Below are positions 40,982 to 53,602 of a stretch of DNA of 64,000 bases, piece after piece (within the stretch, counting starts at the first letter, position 1; every line of letters begins with the position of its first letter). The DNA comes from Closterium sp. NIES-65 (Eukaryota; Streptophyta; Zygnematophyceae; Desmidiales; Closteriaceae), in assembly GCA_948144175.1 (NCBI GenBank), contig CANXME010002073.1, positions 62,001 through 126,000 of the forward strand, written 5' to 3'. The notes under the pieces are model-generated. The model worked only from the letters and a program-made list of their open reading frames with translations, was not told the DNA's origin and did no database searches. The translations under genes and the position numbers were made by a program.

Positions 40982-43900
40982 ATGGCTAGTCCTTCGTTGC
41001 TAGTTTTCGATGCTGAGGGCCGCCCAGTGAAGTTCAACACCTGGCTAGATGACCTGCACCTCTTCCTACGGCTCACTGCCAAGGAGGACATCTCACTGTA
41101 CGATCACGCCCTAGGCCATACCCCTGCCCCTGCTGCTACTGCTGACAGCAGTGCTCGCTCACAGTGGCAGACTCGTGATGCCCACGCTCGCTTCGCTATT
41201 CGCAACTCCCTACCGATAGACAAACCCGAGCACTTTGGCCAGCACAAGACTGCATAGGCACTGTACACAGCTGTCGTTGCTCGCTACTCCTCACCTGCCT
41301 CTGTTGCGTTAGGCCGTCTCTCCCTCCCCTACCTGTTTCCCGACCTGGCCTCGTTCCACACAGACGCTGACCTTATCACGCACCTCCGTACTAGTGAGGC
41401 CCGCTTCCGTGCCGCCATGCCCGCTGAGTTCCTAGCCACGCACCCCCCCCACTCTGGCTCACTCTCTACCACCTAGTCACCCGCCTCCCTGACACACTGC
41501 GTGCTATCAGGGACCACTTCCTAGCTTGCTGCCCCAATGAGCTCACTATTGCCCTCCTCGAGAAGGAACTGCTTGCAGCTGAGACTAGCATAGTCGCTGT
41601 AGGTGCCTCTCGTGGCGACCCCCGTACCCCGTTCTTTGAGGGGTGTTCTCCTTCCCCCCTTCTTCCCTCTATCGCCTTTGCTGTTGCTGTCGACCTCCTT
41701 GGTGCTGAGAAGGTCGGTACTGCGTCTGCTTCGAGCGGGCGCCGCAGCGGCAAGGGCAAAGGGGGCAAGGGTGGTGGCGGTGACGGCGGAGGAGGTGGTG
41801 GTGGGGGTGGTGGAGGCGGTGGGGGTGGTGGCGCGACTGGAGGGGCTAGTGGCAGCGGTGGGGGTGGTGGCGGCAGTGGTGGGGGAGGTGGCAGGGGCGG
41901 AGGCGGTGGTTGGGGTGGCGGTGGACGAGGCGGCGGCAAGGGTTAGGGTGGTCGAGGAGGTGGCGGCGGCGGTGGTGGTCGTGGAGGCGCTGGCGTTGGC
42001 CTGGGCCAGCAGCACACTCCGTCGCCCCAGGAGGTCCGTGAGTGGTACTCTCTGCATGCGGGGGGGGGGGGGGGGGGGGGGGGGGGTGGCCTTAGCTGCA
42101 CGTACGTCATTCGCACTGGTGACTGCACTGGTCAGCAGTGTGGACGACCGCACGCCACACAGCGCTGCTTCGCTCGTCTCGACAACGCTTGGCGTATTCA
42201 GTTCCCTAAGGCCACTGAGCTGCCCCGCTGGATTGATCTCCTGAAGAAGGGGATTGATATCTATGCTCTAGAATTTGATGCTATTCTATCTGCTATGTAT
42301 GTGATGTCTACTAGTGGAGAGGGTGCTGAGTACCTGTGTGTGCCGCCCGACCCGGGCATTAGGACTAGTGTGTCTGCCGCTCCAGGTACTCGCGTGTCGG
42401 CTACCCCAGGTGCTGGTGAGGCAGCTGCTCTAGGTGCTTGTGCGTCTGCCCCTCTTGGTACTAAGTTGACTGCAGCACTGCACACCTTCACACTGGACTC
42501 AGATGCTTCTCGCTGCTTCTTTCGTGACCGCACTGCCCTTGAGCCGCTTGCTCGGCCAGTTGCTATCTCCCTTGCTCACCCCTCTGGGGGTCCGGTCATT
42601 GCGACCTCTTCCACTGTCCTTCCCTGTCCTGCGGTCCCGTCGGGCACACTGACACTGTCGGGCACACTGTCCCCTCGTTCTCTACGAACTTGGTGGCAGG
42701 ATGTGCGCTCCAGGACGGGGGTGTTCACCACTTCACCCCTGCCTACGAGCGCGTGACACACTGTACGTGTGCTCGTACGGGCCGTCACTTGGCTACCTTC
42801 ATTCGGCAGCCGGGGTCGGACCTGTACACAGTGACTACTAAGTCCCCTCAGGTTGCTGCGTCTGCGTCTGCGTCCGCGTCAGGCCAGCTGTCGGCCCCCT
42901 GCTCGTGTCGCTCTCTGGCACACGAGACTGTCCTCTAGCACCACCGCCTTGGCCACCCGTCTGTGCAGCGGCTTCGTGCCATGCACTCCCGGTACCTTGT
43001 CTCTGGCCTGCCCAGGGTCCTTCCTCCCCTCCCACCCTCACCTGCCCCTACCTGTCGTTCCTGTGTCGAGGGACGGCAGCGCGCCGCTCCTCACTCCTCC
43101 TCGTTTCCCCCGACGACAGCTCCCTTGCAGACGCTCCACATGGACGTGTGGGGCCCAGCCCGCGTCCGTGGTCAGGGTCAGGAGAGGTACTTCCTGATAG
43201 TTGTTGATGACTACTCGCGCTACACCTCGGTCTTCCCCTTGCGCACCAAGGGTGAGGTCCCTGATGTCTTGATCCATTGGATCCGCAGAGCCCGTCTCCA
43301 GCTCAGCGAGCGTTTTCACTCGGACTTTCCTGTCCTGCGCTTGCACTCTGACAGAGGTGGTGAGTTCTCCTCCGACCTCTTGGCGGCCTACTGTGCTGAG
43401 CACGGCATTGAGCAGTCGTTCACGCTTCCGGCCTCTCCACAGCAGAATGGGGTTGCGGAGCGCGGCATTGGCCTGGTCATGGAGGTCGCCCGCACCTCCT
43501 TGATCCATGCGGCAGCCCCCCACTTTCTGTGGCCGTTTGCGGTCCGGTACGCTGCGCATCAGCTCAACCTCTGGCCCCGTGTCTCCTTGCGGGAGACCTC
43601 GCCCACACTGCTGTGGACGGGGGAGGTTGGCGATGCGTCGCGTTTCCGGGTCTGGGGATCTCGAGCTTTTGTCCGCGATACGTCTGCGGACAAGCTCTCC
43701 TCCCGTGCTATTCCCTGCGTCTTCCTCGGCTTTGTCCCGGACGCGTCTGGTTGGCAGTTTTACCACGCCACCTCGCGCCGAGTCTTGCCCTCTCAGGACG
43801 TCACTTTTGACGAGTCCGTCCCCTACTACCGCCTCTTCCCCTACCGCACTGCCCCGCTCCTCCCCCCGCCTCTCTTTCTCGCGCCAGGTGCTGCTATTGT

Positions 43901-46900
43901 AGACCCCCTCCCCCCTCAGGGTGCCGCTCCCTGAGGTGTGTCTTAAGTAGACACGGTTGAGCCTGTTGAGGTAGCTGTCGACTCTCTTCCTGCTGGGGGT
44001 GCTGAGCGTGGGGGTGCCGGGAGTGGGGGTGCTGAGCCTGGGGGTGCGGAGCCTGGGGGTGCGGAGCCTGGGGGTGCGGAGCCTGTGGGTGCGGCGCCTG
44101 GGGGTGCTGAGCCTGGGGGTGCTGAGCTTCCGGGTGTTGAGCAGCAGAGTCCGGCGTCTGGGGGTTCTGAGTCTGGAGGTACTGAGCTCGGGAGTCCTAC
44201 ACCTCGGGGAGCCCTCTCCTCGGAGCAGCTGCGTGAGTGGTACTTACAGTACTGCAGCATCAGAAGAGGCACCTCTGGAGCCGGACGTGCTACTGAGACT
44301 GGTGCTAGTAGTTCTCCTAGTCGGGAGCTCCCCTCCCGTGAGCGGATCCGTGAGTGGTACGAGCGGTGCTGCACTCTTCGGAGTGGCGCGCCTCGTGTCG
44401 CGGACCCCGCTGCTGCTGGTGCTGCGGACCCAGGTGTTGGAGCTACTGCTGGTGCTGAGGACCCGGGTGTTGGAGCTGCTGCAAGTGCTGCGGACCCGGG
44501 CGATGGAGCTGTTGCTGGTGCTGAGGACCCGGGTGTTGGAGCTGCTGCTGGTGCTGCGAACCCGGGCGTTGGAGCTGCTGCTGGTGCTGGGGACCCGGAC
44601 GTTAGAGCTGCTGCTGGTGCTGAGGACCCTGGTGCTGGTGTCTCTACTGGTTCTAGTGTCATTGCACGGCCGCGTCCATACTTTGTTCCGTTCCTTCAGC
44701 AGGTTCTTGGTTCGCTCCCTCCTGCGTGTCCTCCTCCCTCCTTAGGGTGTCCTCCGTCTGCCCAGCTGCCGTCGAAGCTACCGTCTGCCTCCTCTCTCTC
44801 TAGTCCTGCTCCTTACTTTGGTCCAACTGGAGGTCTTACTTATCGTTGTGAGCCTGAGTCTCGTCCTGCGTCGCCTATCCGTGCTGCTCTCACTGGTAGT
44901 CGTGTCCAGCGTCAGCGTCTTCCTGCTGTTCCAGGCACTCACCGGATGTAGCTTCGTCCGTCCACTGCTCCACAGCGTGTCCCACTGCCGTCTCCTCGTG
45001 CTTCCTCTCTTCCTGCTCTTGCTAACCCTGAGTCAGACTCCCTTCGTGCTGCCAGTCCTACTGACACGCGTCTCCTGGCTACTGTTATCACTGACCCTTC
45101 TTTTGAGTCCGCTGCTGCGTCTGCCTTAGTTGCTGAGCTTGTTGACTTTGCTACCACCTGTCGTCTAGACTAAGCCACTAGCCTAGTTGCTGAGTCTGAG
45201 TCTGTCTGTCCTCCGTCCGTCGGGGGTGAGTGTGCTCTTGGCACTGACGTCCTTGAGGACAGGCAGGAGGAGTTTGAGTGCTTTGCTGCCGCTTTGCCCC
45301 GTCTCGTGTCCATGCTTGTTGCCCCTGAGGGAGACCCGGATGCACGAGACATCCCGATCCCACGCTCTTACGTAGAGGCGATGGCCGGTCCCTACTCATC
45401 TCAGTGGCAGTCGGCCATGGACACAGCGATGGCTTCCTGGAAGTCCACAGGCACCTACGTCGACGAGGTTCCCCCGCCTGGGGCGAACACCGTCAGTGGC
45501 ATGTGGATTTTCAGGGTGAAGCGGCGGGCGGGCTCTCTGCCTGTCTTCAAGGCGCGTTACCTTGCTCGAGGCTTCAGTCAGCGAGAGGGAGTTGACTTCT
45601 TCTAGACCTTCTCCCCGATCCCGAAGATGACCACTCTTCGGGTTCTACTGCACGTCGCCGCTCAGCGTGACTACGAGCTCCACTCTCTTGACTCCAGCAC
45701 TGCTTTCCTACAAGGCAGCCTGCACAAGGAGATCTGGCTGCGCCGTCCACCTGGCTTCACTGGGTCGTTCCCTCCTGGTACCCAGTGGAGCCTCCGATGG
45801 TCAGTCTATGGTCTCCGCCAGGCGCCATGTGAGTGGCACGACACACTGAGGACTATACTTGCGACTCTTGGGTTCGCACCTCTTACTGCTGACCCGTCGC
45901 TGTTTCTACGCACCGACATCTCACTGCCGCCGTTCTACATCCTCGTGTACGTCGACGACTTGGTCTTTGCCACTGCTGACACTGCGGCACTCGCCCACGT
46001 GAAGTCGGAGCTGCAGAAGAGACACACGTGCACAGACCTGGGTGAAGCGACAAGCTATCTTGGCTTGCGGATCACCCGGGACAGAGCACGCCGCACCATC
46101 ACCTTGACTCAGTCACACATGGTGCAGCAGGTCCTTTAGCGCTTCCGCTTCACGTACTCCTCGCCTCAGCCCACTCCTCTGCCTACTGGTCACTTGCTCT
46201 CAGCTCTGCCTTCGGATGAGTCCGTAGAGCCGGGTGGCCCGTATCCTGAGCTTGTAGGCTGCCTCATGTACCCGATGACCTGCAGTTGACCTGACCTTGC
46301 ATACCCTCTTAGCATTCTTGCACACTATGTCGCTCCCGGACGTCACCGGAAGGAGCACATGGATGCAGTTAAGAGGGTGTTGCACTACTTGTGCAGTACG
46401 TCGGGCATGGGGCTAGTGCTTGGAGGGCGAGATGCAGTTGTTCTCACTTGGCACTCAGATGCTTCTTGGGCAGACGACCAGGCTACTCAGTGGTCGTCTC
46501 AGGCTTACACCTTCAGTCTTGGCTCTGGTTCAGTTTCTTGGCATTCTACTCGCTCTTCTTCTGTTCTCAGCTCCAGTTGTGAGGCTGAGATCTACGCCAT
46601 AGCCATGGCGGCTCAAAAGCTACGCTGGCTCACCTACTTGCTTACCGACCTTGGAGTGTGGCCTCGTTCTCCTCCAGTGCTGTACGTCGACAACAAGGCA
46701 GTCATTGTCTTGCGCCAGGAGCATAGACCGGAGCACAGAACGAAGCACATTGTTCTGCGCTACTTCCTTGCTCGAGAGCTGCAGCAGCGTAGTCAGCTTT
46801 GTCTGCGTTACGTGGCCTCAGAGGCCAACAGTGCTGATGTGTTCACCAAGGCGCCTCAGCCTTGTGACCATCAGTGCTTTGGCACCCTTCTAGGCCTTGT

Positions 46901-46931
46901 GCCTACTAGACCTCACTTGCTTACTTTTTGA
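40982..46931 (+). pseudogene. Element F gag-pol polyprotein (many stops)
   Basis: It starts with MASPSLLVFDAEG. Breaks in order: TAG 41255-41257 (Gln of TAQALY), a frameshift in the C run near 41445, TAG in the Gly tract at about 41944, and a 27-G run in the Gly-rich region. The protease motif is LDSDAS. A frameshift near 42690 follows, then TAG 42936-42938 (Trp of VLWHH), an open integrase piece (42963-43934), the GGAEP linker, TAA 45171-45173, TAG 45603-45605 (FFQTF) and TAG 46137-46139 (QVLQRF). YVDD is at about 45950. TGA 46287-46289 (CTRPD) follows, and RNase H ends at 46929-46931. The copy cannot make its own proteins. Confidence 0.9.
42060..42086 (+). repeat. Run of 27 G in gag of element F
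   Basis: A homopolymer in place of the short Gly stretch that precedes the zinc-binding-like motif in element A. It would read as Gly in one frame. Exact length may be unreliable in any assembly. Confidence 0.85.
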
Positions 46932-47032
46932 GTCTGTTTGTACTGTGATCTCTATATATATACCTGCATGTTTACTCTTGCTAGGTTGTGATCATTGTAC
47001 CTCTTGCTCTATTATAAACCTGCATGTGAACC

Positions 47033-47130
47033 GGTCTTGTGACCACTTGCTTGTGCTCGGAATTTTGTGGTATACTTGAGATCCACCCTGAGCTTGTTTT
47101 GCCTTGCTTTGCCTTGACTGGTCTTCTGAC
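47033..47130 (+). other. Twin hairpins, 3' non-coding block of element F
   Basis: The first hairpin is GGTC-TTGT-GACC (47033-47044), where D and E have GGCC-TTGT-GGCC: both sides of one base pair have changed. The second (about 47119-47130) reads GGTC-TTCT-GACC. The block lies before the polypurine tract CCTATGGGGGTG. Confidence 0.6.
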
Positions 47131-47162
47131 CCCTAGTTCTCCCCACTTTGCCTATGGGGGTG

Positions 47163-47297
47163 TGTCAAACATTATATATGTTGTTGTGTCTGTTTAGGCT
47201 ACAGTGGGTTAGCCTATAGGGGGTACACAATTCTAGGGTTAGGTACTTGTACTGTTTTCACTGCTAGTCCATTCATTCCTGTTCCGTTATTTCAACA
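47163..47297 (+). repeat. 3' LTR of element F
   Basis: 135 bp with four differences from the 5' LTR. It is followed by the target duplication GAGCT. Confidence 0.96.
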
Positions 47298-47302
47298 GAG
47301 CT

Positions 47303-47457
47303 TTGTTCCACTGCTAATGAAATACCTGCTGTATGTTTACAATGGCCGCGTTCTGCAGGCATCTCCCTTGGGAGGGAGGTGGGGGGGCGAAGGGAGATGA
47401 CGATGGTTCCGAGGCAGTTTCCCCTTCGAACCCCCCCCCCCCTTCCCCCCCCCCCCC
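47303..47457. other. Short spacer between F and G with C runs
   Basis: About 155 bp of flanking sequence, ending in two poly-C runs (47431-47442 and 47445-47457) into which G inserted. No gene is seen. Confidence 0.6.
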
Positions 47458-47585
47458 TCTTAGAATAGGAATGCAACGGAATGGGCGAAACTAGAAAGTG
47501 TGAGAGTACAAATGTGCAACCCTAACAACTGTACTCCCTATTGTGCTACTCAATGTAGCCTACAAGCATAGAATTACATTTGACA
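47458..47585 (-). repeat. 3' LTR of element G
   Basis: 128 bp; minus strand TGTCAAATGTAATTC...CTATTCTAAGA. It is preceded on the minus strand by CCTATGGGGGTG. Confidence 0.9.
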
Positions 47586-47635
47586 CACCCCCATAGGCTT
47601 AGTGAGGGGCATCAAAGCAAGGAAGGTGAACAAAT

Positions 47636-47731
47636 GGTCACAAGACCAGTCAAAGCAAGAAACAAGGCAAGCTCAGGGTGGATCTCAAGGACAACACACA
47701 AATTCCGAGTAGAAGCAAGCGGCCACAAGGC
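47636..47731 (-). other. Twin TTGT-loop hairpins, 3' non-coding block of element G
   Basis: On the minus strand, GGCC-TTGT-GGCC (47720-47731) then GGTC-TTGT-GACC (47636-47647), with the GATCCACCCTGAGC block between them, as in C, D and E. Confidence 0.6.
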
Positions 47732-47791
47732 CAGTTCAAGAGTTCACTAGGATATAAATAGGAAGCACAACAAGTAGAGCAAACAACAAGA

Positions 47792-50700
47792 CTACAGCAA
47801 CCAAGGGCCTACCTCCACAAGCCCCAATTGCACACAGAACCTGTGGTGATCACCAAGCGCCAAGGCCTTGGTGAAGACGTCTGCAGTGTTGGCCTCTGAG
47901 GCCACAAAGTCCAGGCGTGCTTGGCTGCGTCACTGCAGCTTTTGCAGGAGGAAGTACGTCACGTTAATATGCTTCACTCTGCTCTCCAGTCGAGGCTCTC
48001 GACACAGGAGGATCATGGCCTTGGTGCCAGCGTACAAGGTCGGTGCAGAGCGAGGCTGCTCACCAAGGTCGGCGAGCAAGAAGGTCAACCAGCGAAGCTC
48101 CTGTGCCGCCATGGCACCAGCGTAGATCTCTGCCTCTGCACTGGAAGTAGCGACAGACGACGACCGTGTAGACCTCCACGACACAGCACCAGCTCCCAGA
48201 CTGAAGCAGTAACCCTGAGTCGAGCACCGAGTCTCCACGTCGTCAGCGTAGGAAGAGTCGCAGTGACCAGCCAACACCACTAGCTGAGTCCCTCCAAGCA
48301 CAAGCCCCATGCCTGATGTAGTCGCCAGGTACTTCGCCACCCTCACAGCAGCTGTCCACTGGACAGAACGGTGTCTCCTAGTCGCAACAAAGCGAGAGAG
48401 GATGCTGAGGGGAAAGGCGAGGTCCGGCCGAGTACAAGTCATCAGGTACATGAGGCGGCCCACAAGCTCTGCGTAGGGACCACTGGGCTCAAAGGGCTCG
48501 TCAGGAAAGGGGCCAGTGAGTCGGTGGTCAACAGCAAGAGGAGTGGGCTGTGTGGTGGAGATCTGGAAGTTGAACCGCCGAAGGACCTGCTACGCCATGT
48601 GTGACTGCGTCAGTGTGATGGTGCAAGCGGCTCTGTCCTTGGTGATCTGCAGACCAAGGTAGCGCTGCAGCTCACCCAGGTCAATGCACTTGTGTCTCTT
48701 CTGCAGTTCGGACTTCACCTGAGCGAGGGCTGCCCTATCTGGAGTAGCAAACACCAAGTCGTCGACGTAGACAAGGATAAAGAAAGGAGTAGAACCCGCT
48801 CGAACAAACAGTGACGGGCCGGCGGAGGACGGGCCGAACCCAAGGTCACAAAGCGTGGAGCGAAGAGTGTTGTGCCACTCACGGGGCGACTGGCGGAGAC
48901 CGTAGACTGGTCGCCTTAGGCTCCACTGGGTCCCAGGTAGGATGGTGTCAATGAAGCCAGGAGGACGGCGCAGCCAGATCTCCTCGTGCAGTCGGCCCTG
49001 GAGGAATGAAGTGGAGAAGTCGAGGGAGTGCAGCTCGTAGTCATCTTCGGGGTCGGGGAGAAGGTCTGGAAGAAGTCAACTCCCTCACGCTGACTGAAGC
49101 CCCTAGCCACGTAGTGCGCCTTGAACACTGGCGGTGCTCCAGGGGCGGCCGCTTCACCTTGAAGAGCCACATGCCATCGACTATGTTCGCCCTGGGAGGG
49201 GGAACTACGTCGACGTAGGTGCCTGTGGATCTCCAAGACGCCAACTCCGAGTCCATAGCCGCTTTCCACCAAGAGGCCCACGCCCCTGACACTGCCTCGC
49301 GGTAAGTGCGAGGAGTCGGTATGTCAAGGGCGTCGGGGTCTCCCTCCGGGGAGAGCAGCATGGCACACACAGAGGGAGAAGCGGCTGCCCAGTACTCCAG
49401 CTCAGACTCTCTGTCCTCTAGGACGTCACAGCCAAGGGCAAACCCACCCCTGACGGACAGAGGACGGGAGGGAGGACATGGCACCACACGGGTGGCGTAG
49501 TCAAGGCGGCTGGCGGCAGCAAACTCAGCGACAGCGGCAGTGAGAGCCGAGGCAGACGACGGAGGGAAACGAGAGTCGGTGACAAGAGTGGCGAGGACAC
49601 GTGCGGCAACAGGACGAACAGCGCGTAGTAGTCAGAGATAGGTGTGGGGAGGGCTGTGAGAGAGGACGGAGGAGGAGACGAGAGAACGGACACTGGAGAA
49701 GGAGAACGACGACGAGACTAACAAAGGAGGGCAGTGTGGAGGTCAGTACAGGGGACGAGTGACGAGCACGCGAAGCACAATGGGTGATCAAGTCACGACG
49801 GACAGAAGGAGGAGGAGACTGAGGAGAAGGAGAAGACCAGACCGTCGGACAGCCGTCAGGAGGAGGCAACGGAGGAACAAACACAGGAGGAGACTGGGAG
49901 CAGACAGGAGAAGAGGAGGAAAGGCCAAGGGCCCGCAGGCCACTCACAAGCGGGAACAACTGCCGCTCCAGAGGAAGCTGCGGAGGCGGCTGCGGCTGCT
50001 GCTGCTGCTGTTGCTCCTGCTGCTGCTGCCGTTGCTGCTCCAGAAGGTCCAGCACCCGCAGCTCCTGCCGCTCCCTCTCCAACCGCTCCTGCTCCCCACG
50101 CTCACGCCGACGGGCAGCCTGGAGACGCGTGTCGTGGCGGTGGGGAGGCGGAGTGGACTCCGCAGAACTAGGGTCTCTAGCTCCAGTCTCCTTAGACTCA
50201 GCACCCCCAGAACAACACCTCCAGTGTCAGGACCCCCAACTCCAGCACCCCCAAAACTAGCACCTCCAGCGCTAGCACCTCCAACTCTAGCACCCCCAGC
50301 TCCAGCACCCCCAGAGCTAGCGCCACCTGCACCAGCTCCTCCAGACCCCTGCGTCGGGGCAGGGCCCCAGATGTCCAAGTGGAGAGTCTCGAAGGGAGCA
50401 GTGGCCGGACGAAGGGAGGAGGAGTGGGGAGTGGCACGTAAGCGACCGGCGACGCACGGAGAGCAAGGAGGGGCAAGCGAGAAAGGGAGCGACGGGAAGG
50501 TGCGTGGGAGATTTGTGACAAGTCCCTGACTGAGCGTGCCACAAAGGCAAGGGATCGATGGGTGGCCAAGGCGGTGGTGCCACAGGACGGTGCGGTGGGC
50601 TAGAGAGCGACAGGAGCAAGACGCAGCGACTAGACTGGACACAGCGACCAGACTGGACACGACTACCTGGCTAGACACCGCAACTGGACTGGGGACCTGG

Positions 50701-52753
50701 GCCGGAGGGGACGCAACTACCTGAAGGGAGGACACGACCGGGGAGCGCTCGGGGTGGAGAACGTAGAGACCGAAGCGGGGCTCCCTGGTGAACGTGGCCA
50801 GAACAGCACATGTGGTAGCGTCTGTACAAACTGCAGTCCGTCCCTGTTCCACGAAGGTAACCGTGATCCCCCTGTCCTGGAGGTATCCAACACCCACCAA
50901 GTTCCAAAAGAACGAGGGGATGTGGAGGCTGCGCAGGACACCAGAGGGGACCACAGGGCACGCGAGGGTGGTGGAGCTACGCGCAGCGGCTGGTCCAGAG
51001 GTCAGATCAGCCAGAGCTACTGACACAGGAGTGAGGAGTGGCGTAAGGGTCGTGTGGTCGCGGAAGAAGCACCGAGACACGCCCGAGTCTAGCGTGAACG
51101 ACAGAGAGGCCTCAGCCGGAGGGTCACCTGACCCAGTCGCTACACAAGCACCTAGAGCAGCAACATAAGCATCTAAGCTAGACAGGCACAAGGCTACACT
51201 AGCAGGAGGCGAGCATGCTAAACTACGAACACGCGAGCACATAGATCCCTCAGCACTAAAGTCAGCATCAACATACAAAGTATGTTGACGCGCATCATCC
51301 ATGGACAAATCAAAGACATCAATCTTACGGGTTAACAGATGAGACCAGCGAGGCGTGACCGCCAGGGGGGCCCCAACGAGCCCGGTAGAGGTCGTCGAGG
51401 CGGCGGAAGCACCGCGTGGCAGAGTGGTCGTCGCGACCACAGAGACAGGGGCTGCCCGGCCCGCTGAGGCACCAGTCGGTGCAGGGGCCAGCGTCACGGC
51501 GAGGGGGGCGAGGGGCCCAGCCGGAAGAGCTGCTGCTGCGGCCGGTGCTCCCAGGGCCTCCCGGACCCCACTGCGGCGGGGGACCCTAGTGCTGCTGCGG
51601 ACCCCACTGCAGCGGGGGCCCCGACAGCTGGAACTTCTGCAGTGCCTACTGCTGCTGCTATCCCTGATGCTGCTGCTGTCCCTGCTGTGGCTGGTGCTGC
51701 TGTGGCTGCTGCTGCTGGGGGCCAGCGCCCCCACCGGTCAGGCCACCACCTGTGGGTGGACCTGTCTGTCCTGCGCCTCCTCCAAGGCCCCCTCCCCCTG
51801 GTGCACCACCACCGCCGCCGCCGCCTCCACCACCACCGCCGCTCCCACCTCCACCGCCCCCTCCACCGCCACCTCCTCCGCCCCCACCTCCCCCCTTCCC
51901 GCCCTTCTTGCCACTCTTGCCCCGTTTCTGCCAGTCTACGGCAGAAACGGCAGCAGTGTCCTCAGACACCGACACAGCAGCAGAAGCTCGGGTACCGGTG
52001 AAAGTGGGAAGCTGAGGGGCAGCACACCCCGCAAAGAGACGGAGGGCCACTGCATCAGTGGCGGAGGCAACGGTGAGGAGGCTGCTCTCGATGGTGCCGA
52101 GAGCAGTTCGAAGGAGGTCTATAGTGAGTTCAGTGGGGTGCTTCTGAAGAAGCGCGTCGCGGGCAGTGGCAAGGCGGTCAGGGAGGCGGGTGACTAACGA
52201 GTGCACAGTGAGCCACATGGGGGGGGGGAGCAACAAGACGTTGTGCGTCGGTACAGGCCGAACGAAAACCGGCGTCAAGCGAGCGGAGGTGAGTCACTAG
52301 GTCGTAAACAGTCGCAAACGAGCCTAGATTGGGAAACACGAACGGCATGAGGAGGCGACTGAGGGAGGCGGAGGAGGGGGTGGATTAGCGAGCCACAATA
52401 GCATCCCAAACCCCCTTGGCTGTCTCCACCTAGTCAAAGTGAGCGGCCTCAGTCGGGGGGAGAAGCTCGGATAGCGTGAGGGCGGCGGCCGCGTCACGAG
52501 AGAGCCACACGTCCCGAGCCAGGACTCGACGGTCGTAGTTCGCCTGGGCCGTAGGAGTCGGCTCCGGGGCGGTCGGCACGACGGCGGGGGACGGGGGTGC
52601 CGCGAGAGCACCCGACGCGTGGGCCCACAGAGTAGAGCCGTCCTAACGCTGGCTGGTGAGGAAACGTGTGGCCTGGCGCTGCCAGGTACCGAACTCGATC
52701 GGGCGTCCCTCAGCATCGAAACGGAGGCGACGGGCCTCCATAGCGGAGCCCAT
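47792..52753 (-). pseudogene. Element G gag-pol remnant (integrase deleted)
   Basis: Gag starts at 52753 (MGSAMEARRLRFDAEGRP). Stops include TAG 52430-52432 (Gln of a TAxQ-like site) and others nearby, with frame breaks. A Gly-rich tract lies at about 51800-51900, and protease reads LDSGVS (about 51090). GAG-pre-integrase (WHHRLGHPS, about 50570) is followed by LHLDIWGPAP. The frame then jumps straight into the GGAGAGGAS linker, so the integrase core is missing. RT has a further deletion near 49045, between the PKMTT and DYELHSL motifs, and a frameshift. TAG 48590-48592 (MVQQVL) and TGA 47930-47932 (ELQRRG) interrupt the end. RNase H stops at 47792. Confidence 0.85.
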
Positions 52754-52779
52754 GCTAGAAGCGACTGGAGCACGGCGGA

Positions 52780-53602
52780 GGCGAAGCTAAGAACAAGGAG
52801 GAAAACTACGGAGGGCTAGGGACGCTAGCGGGAAAACCGACGAGAGACAGTCGGCGAGAAAATAGTCGTGGGGCGGGGCTCTAACCGAAATTAGGTGGCG
52901 CTACTGGAGGGAAGAGCGGCTGCCAGCTGCTGAGCCAGGACCCAAGAGCAGTAGGAATGGCGTGGGACTGGTGCACAGGTGAAGGAGAGAGAGATGCAGT
53001 AAGCGTACAGAGTGATGCGGTAAGTGTACGCAGGTGTGCGGTAAACGCACGCAGGTGTGCGGTAGGTGCACGCAGGTGTGCGGTAAGTGCACGCAGGTGT
53101 GCGGGAAGCGCACGCAGGTGTGCGGGAAGCGCACAAAGTGATGCGGTAAGTGCACGCAGGTGTGCGGTAAGCGCACGCATGTATGCGGTAGGTGCACGCA
53201 AGTGTGCGGTAAGCGCACACTTGTGTGCGGGAAGCGCACGCAAGTGTGCGGGAAGCATTGACGGAGGAGGGCGCGCGACAGGCGGAGGGGAGGGCATGCA
53301 CCGGTCTAAGGAGGGCGCACGACGGTTGAGGAGGGCGCGCGACGGTTGAGGAGGGCGCGCGTCGGTGGGGGAGGGCGCGCGGCGGTCTAAGGAGGGCGCA
53401 CGACGGTTTTGGAGGGCGCCCAGCGGTGGGGGAGGGCGCGCGGAGGTCTAAGGAGGGTGCCCGACAGGCTGGACAGCGCGGGAGGGCGCGGGCTAGGCGC
53501 AAGGAGGGCGCGGAGGGCGCGGAGGGTGCAAGAGCACGGAGGGCACGTAGGGCACGGAGGCTAGCTAAAAACGAACGAGGATCTAACCTACTCGTGATAC
53601 CA
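52780..53602 (-). repeat. Leader of element G with 21-bp repeats
   Basis: About a dozen copies of CGCACGCAGGTGTGCGGTAAG-like 20-21-bp units lie at 52990-53255. GGAGGGCGCGCGACGGTTGAG-like units follow to about 53560. Open frames with seven-residue periods on both strands are repeat products. The PBS (minus strand TGGTATCACGAG) lies at about 53590-53602. Confidence 0.75.

Larger units (their letters stand above)
39861..47297 (+). mobile_element. Ty1/copia element F (complete, decayed)
   Basis: LTRs of 135 bp (39861-39995 and 47163-47297) with four differences are flanked by GAGCT (39856-39860 and 47298-47302). The PBS reads TGGTATGGAGCAGG at 39996. Gag is closest to A. Gag-pol carries at least six in-frame stops and several frameshifts. 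It is not nested in another visible element. Confidence 0.96.
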
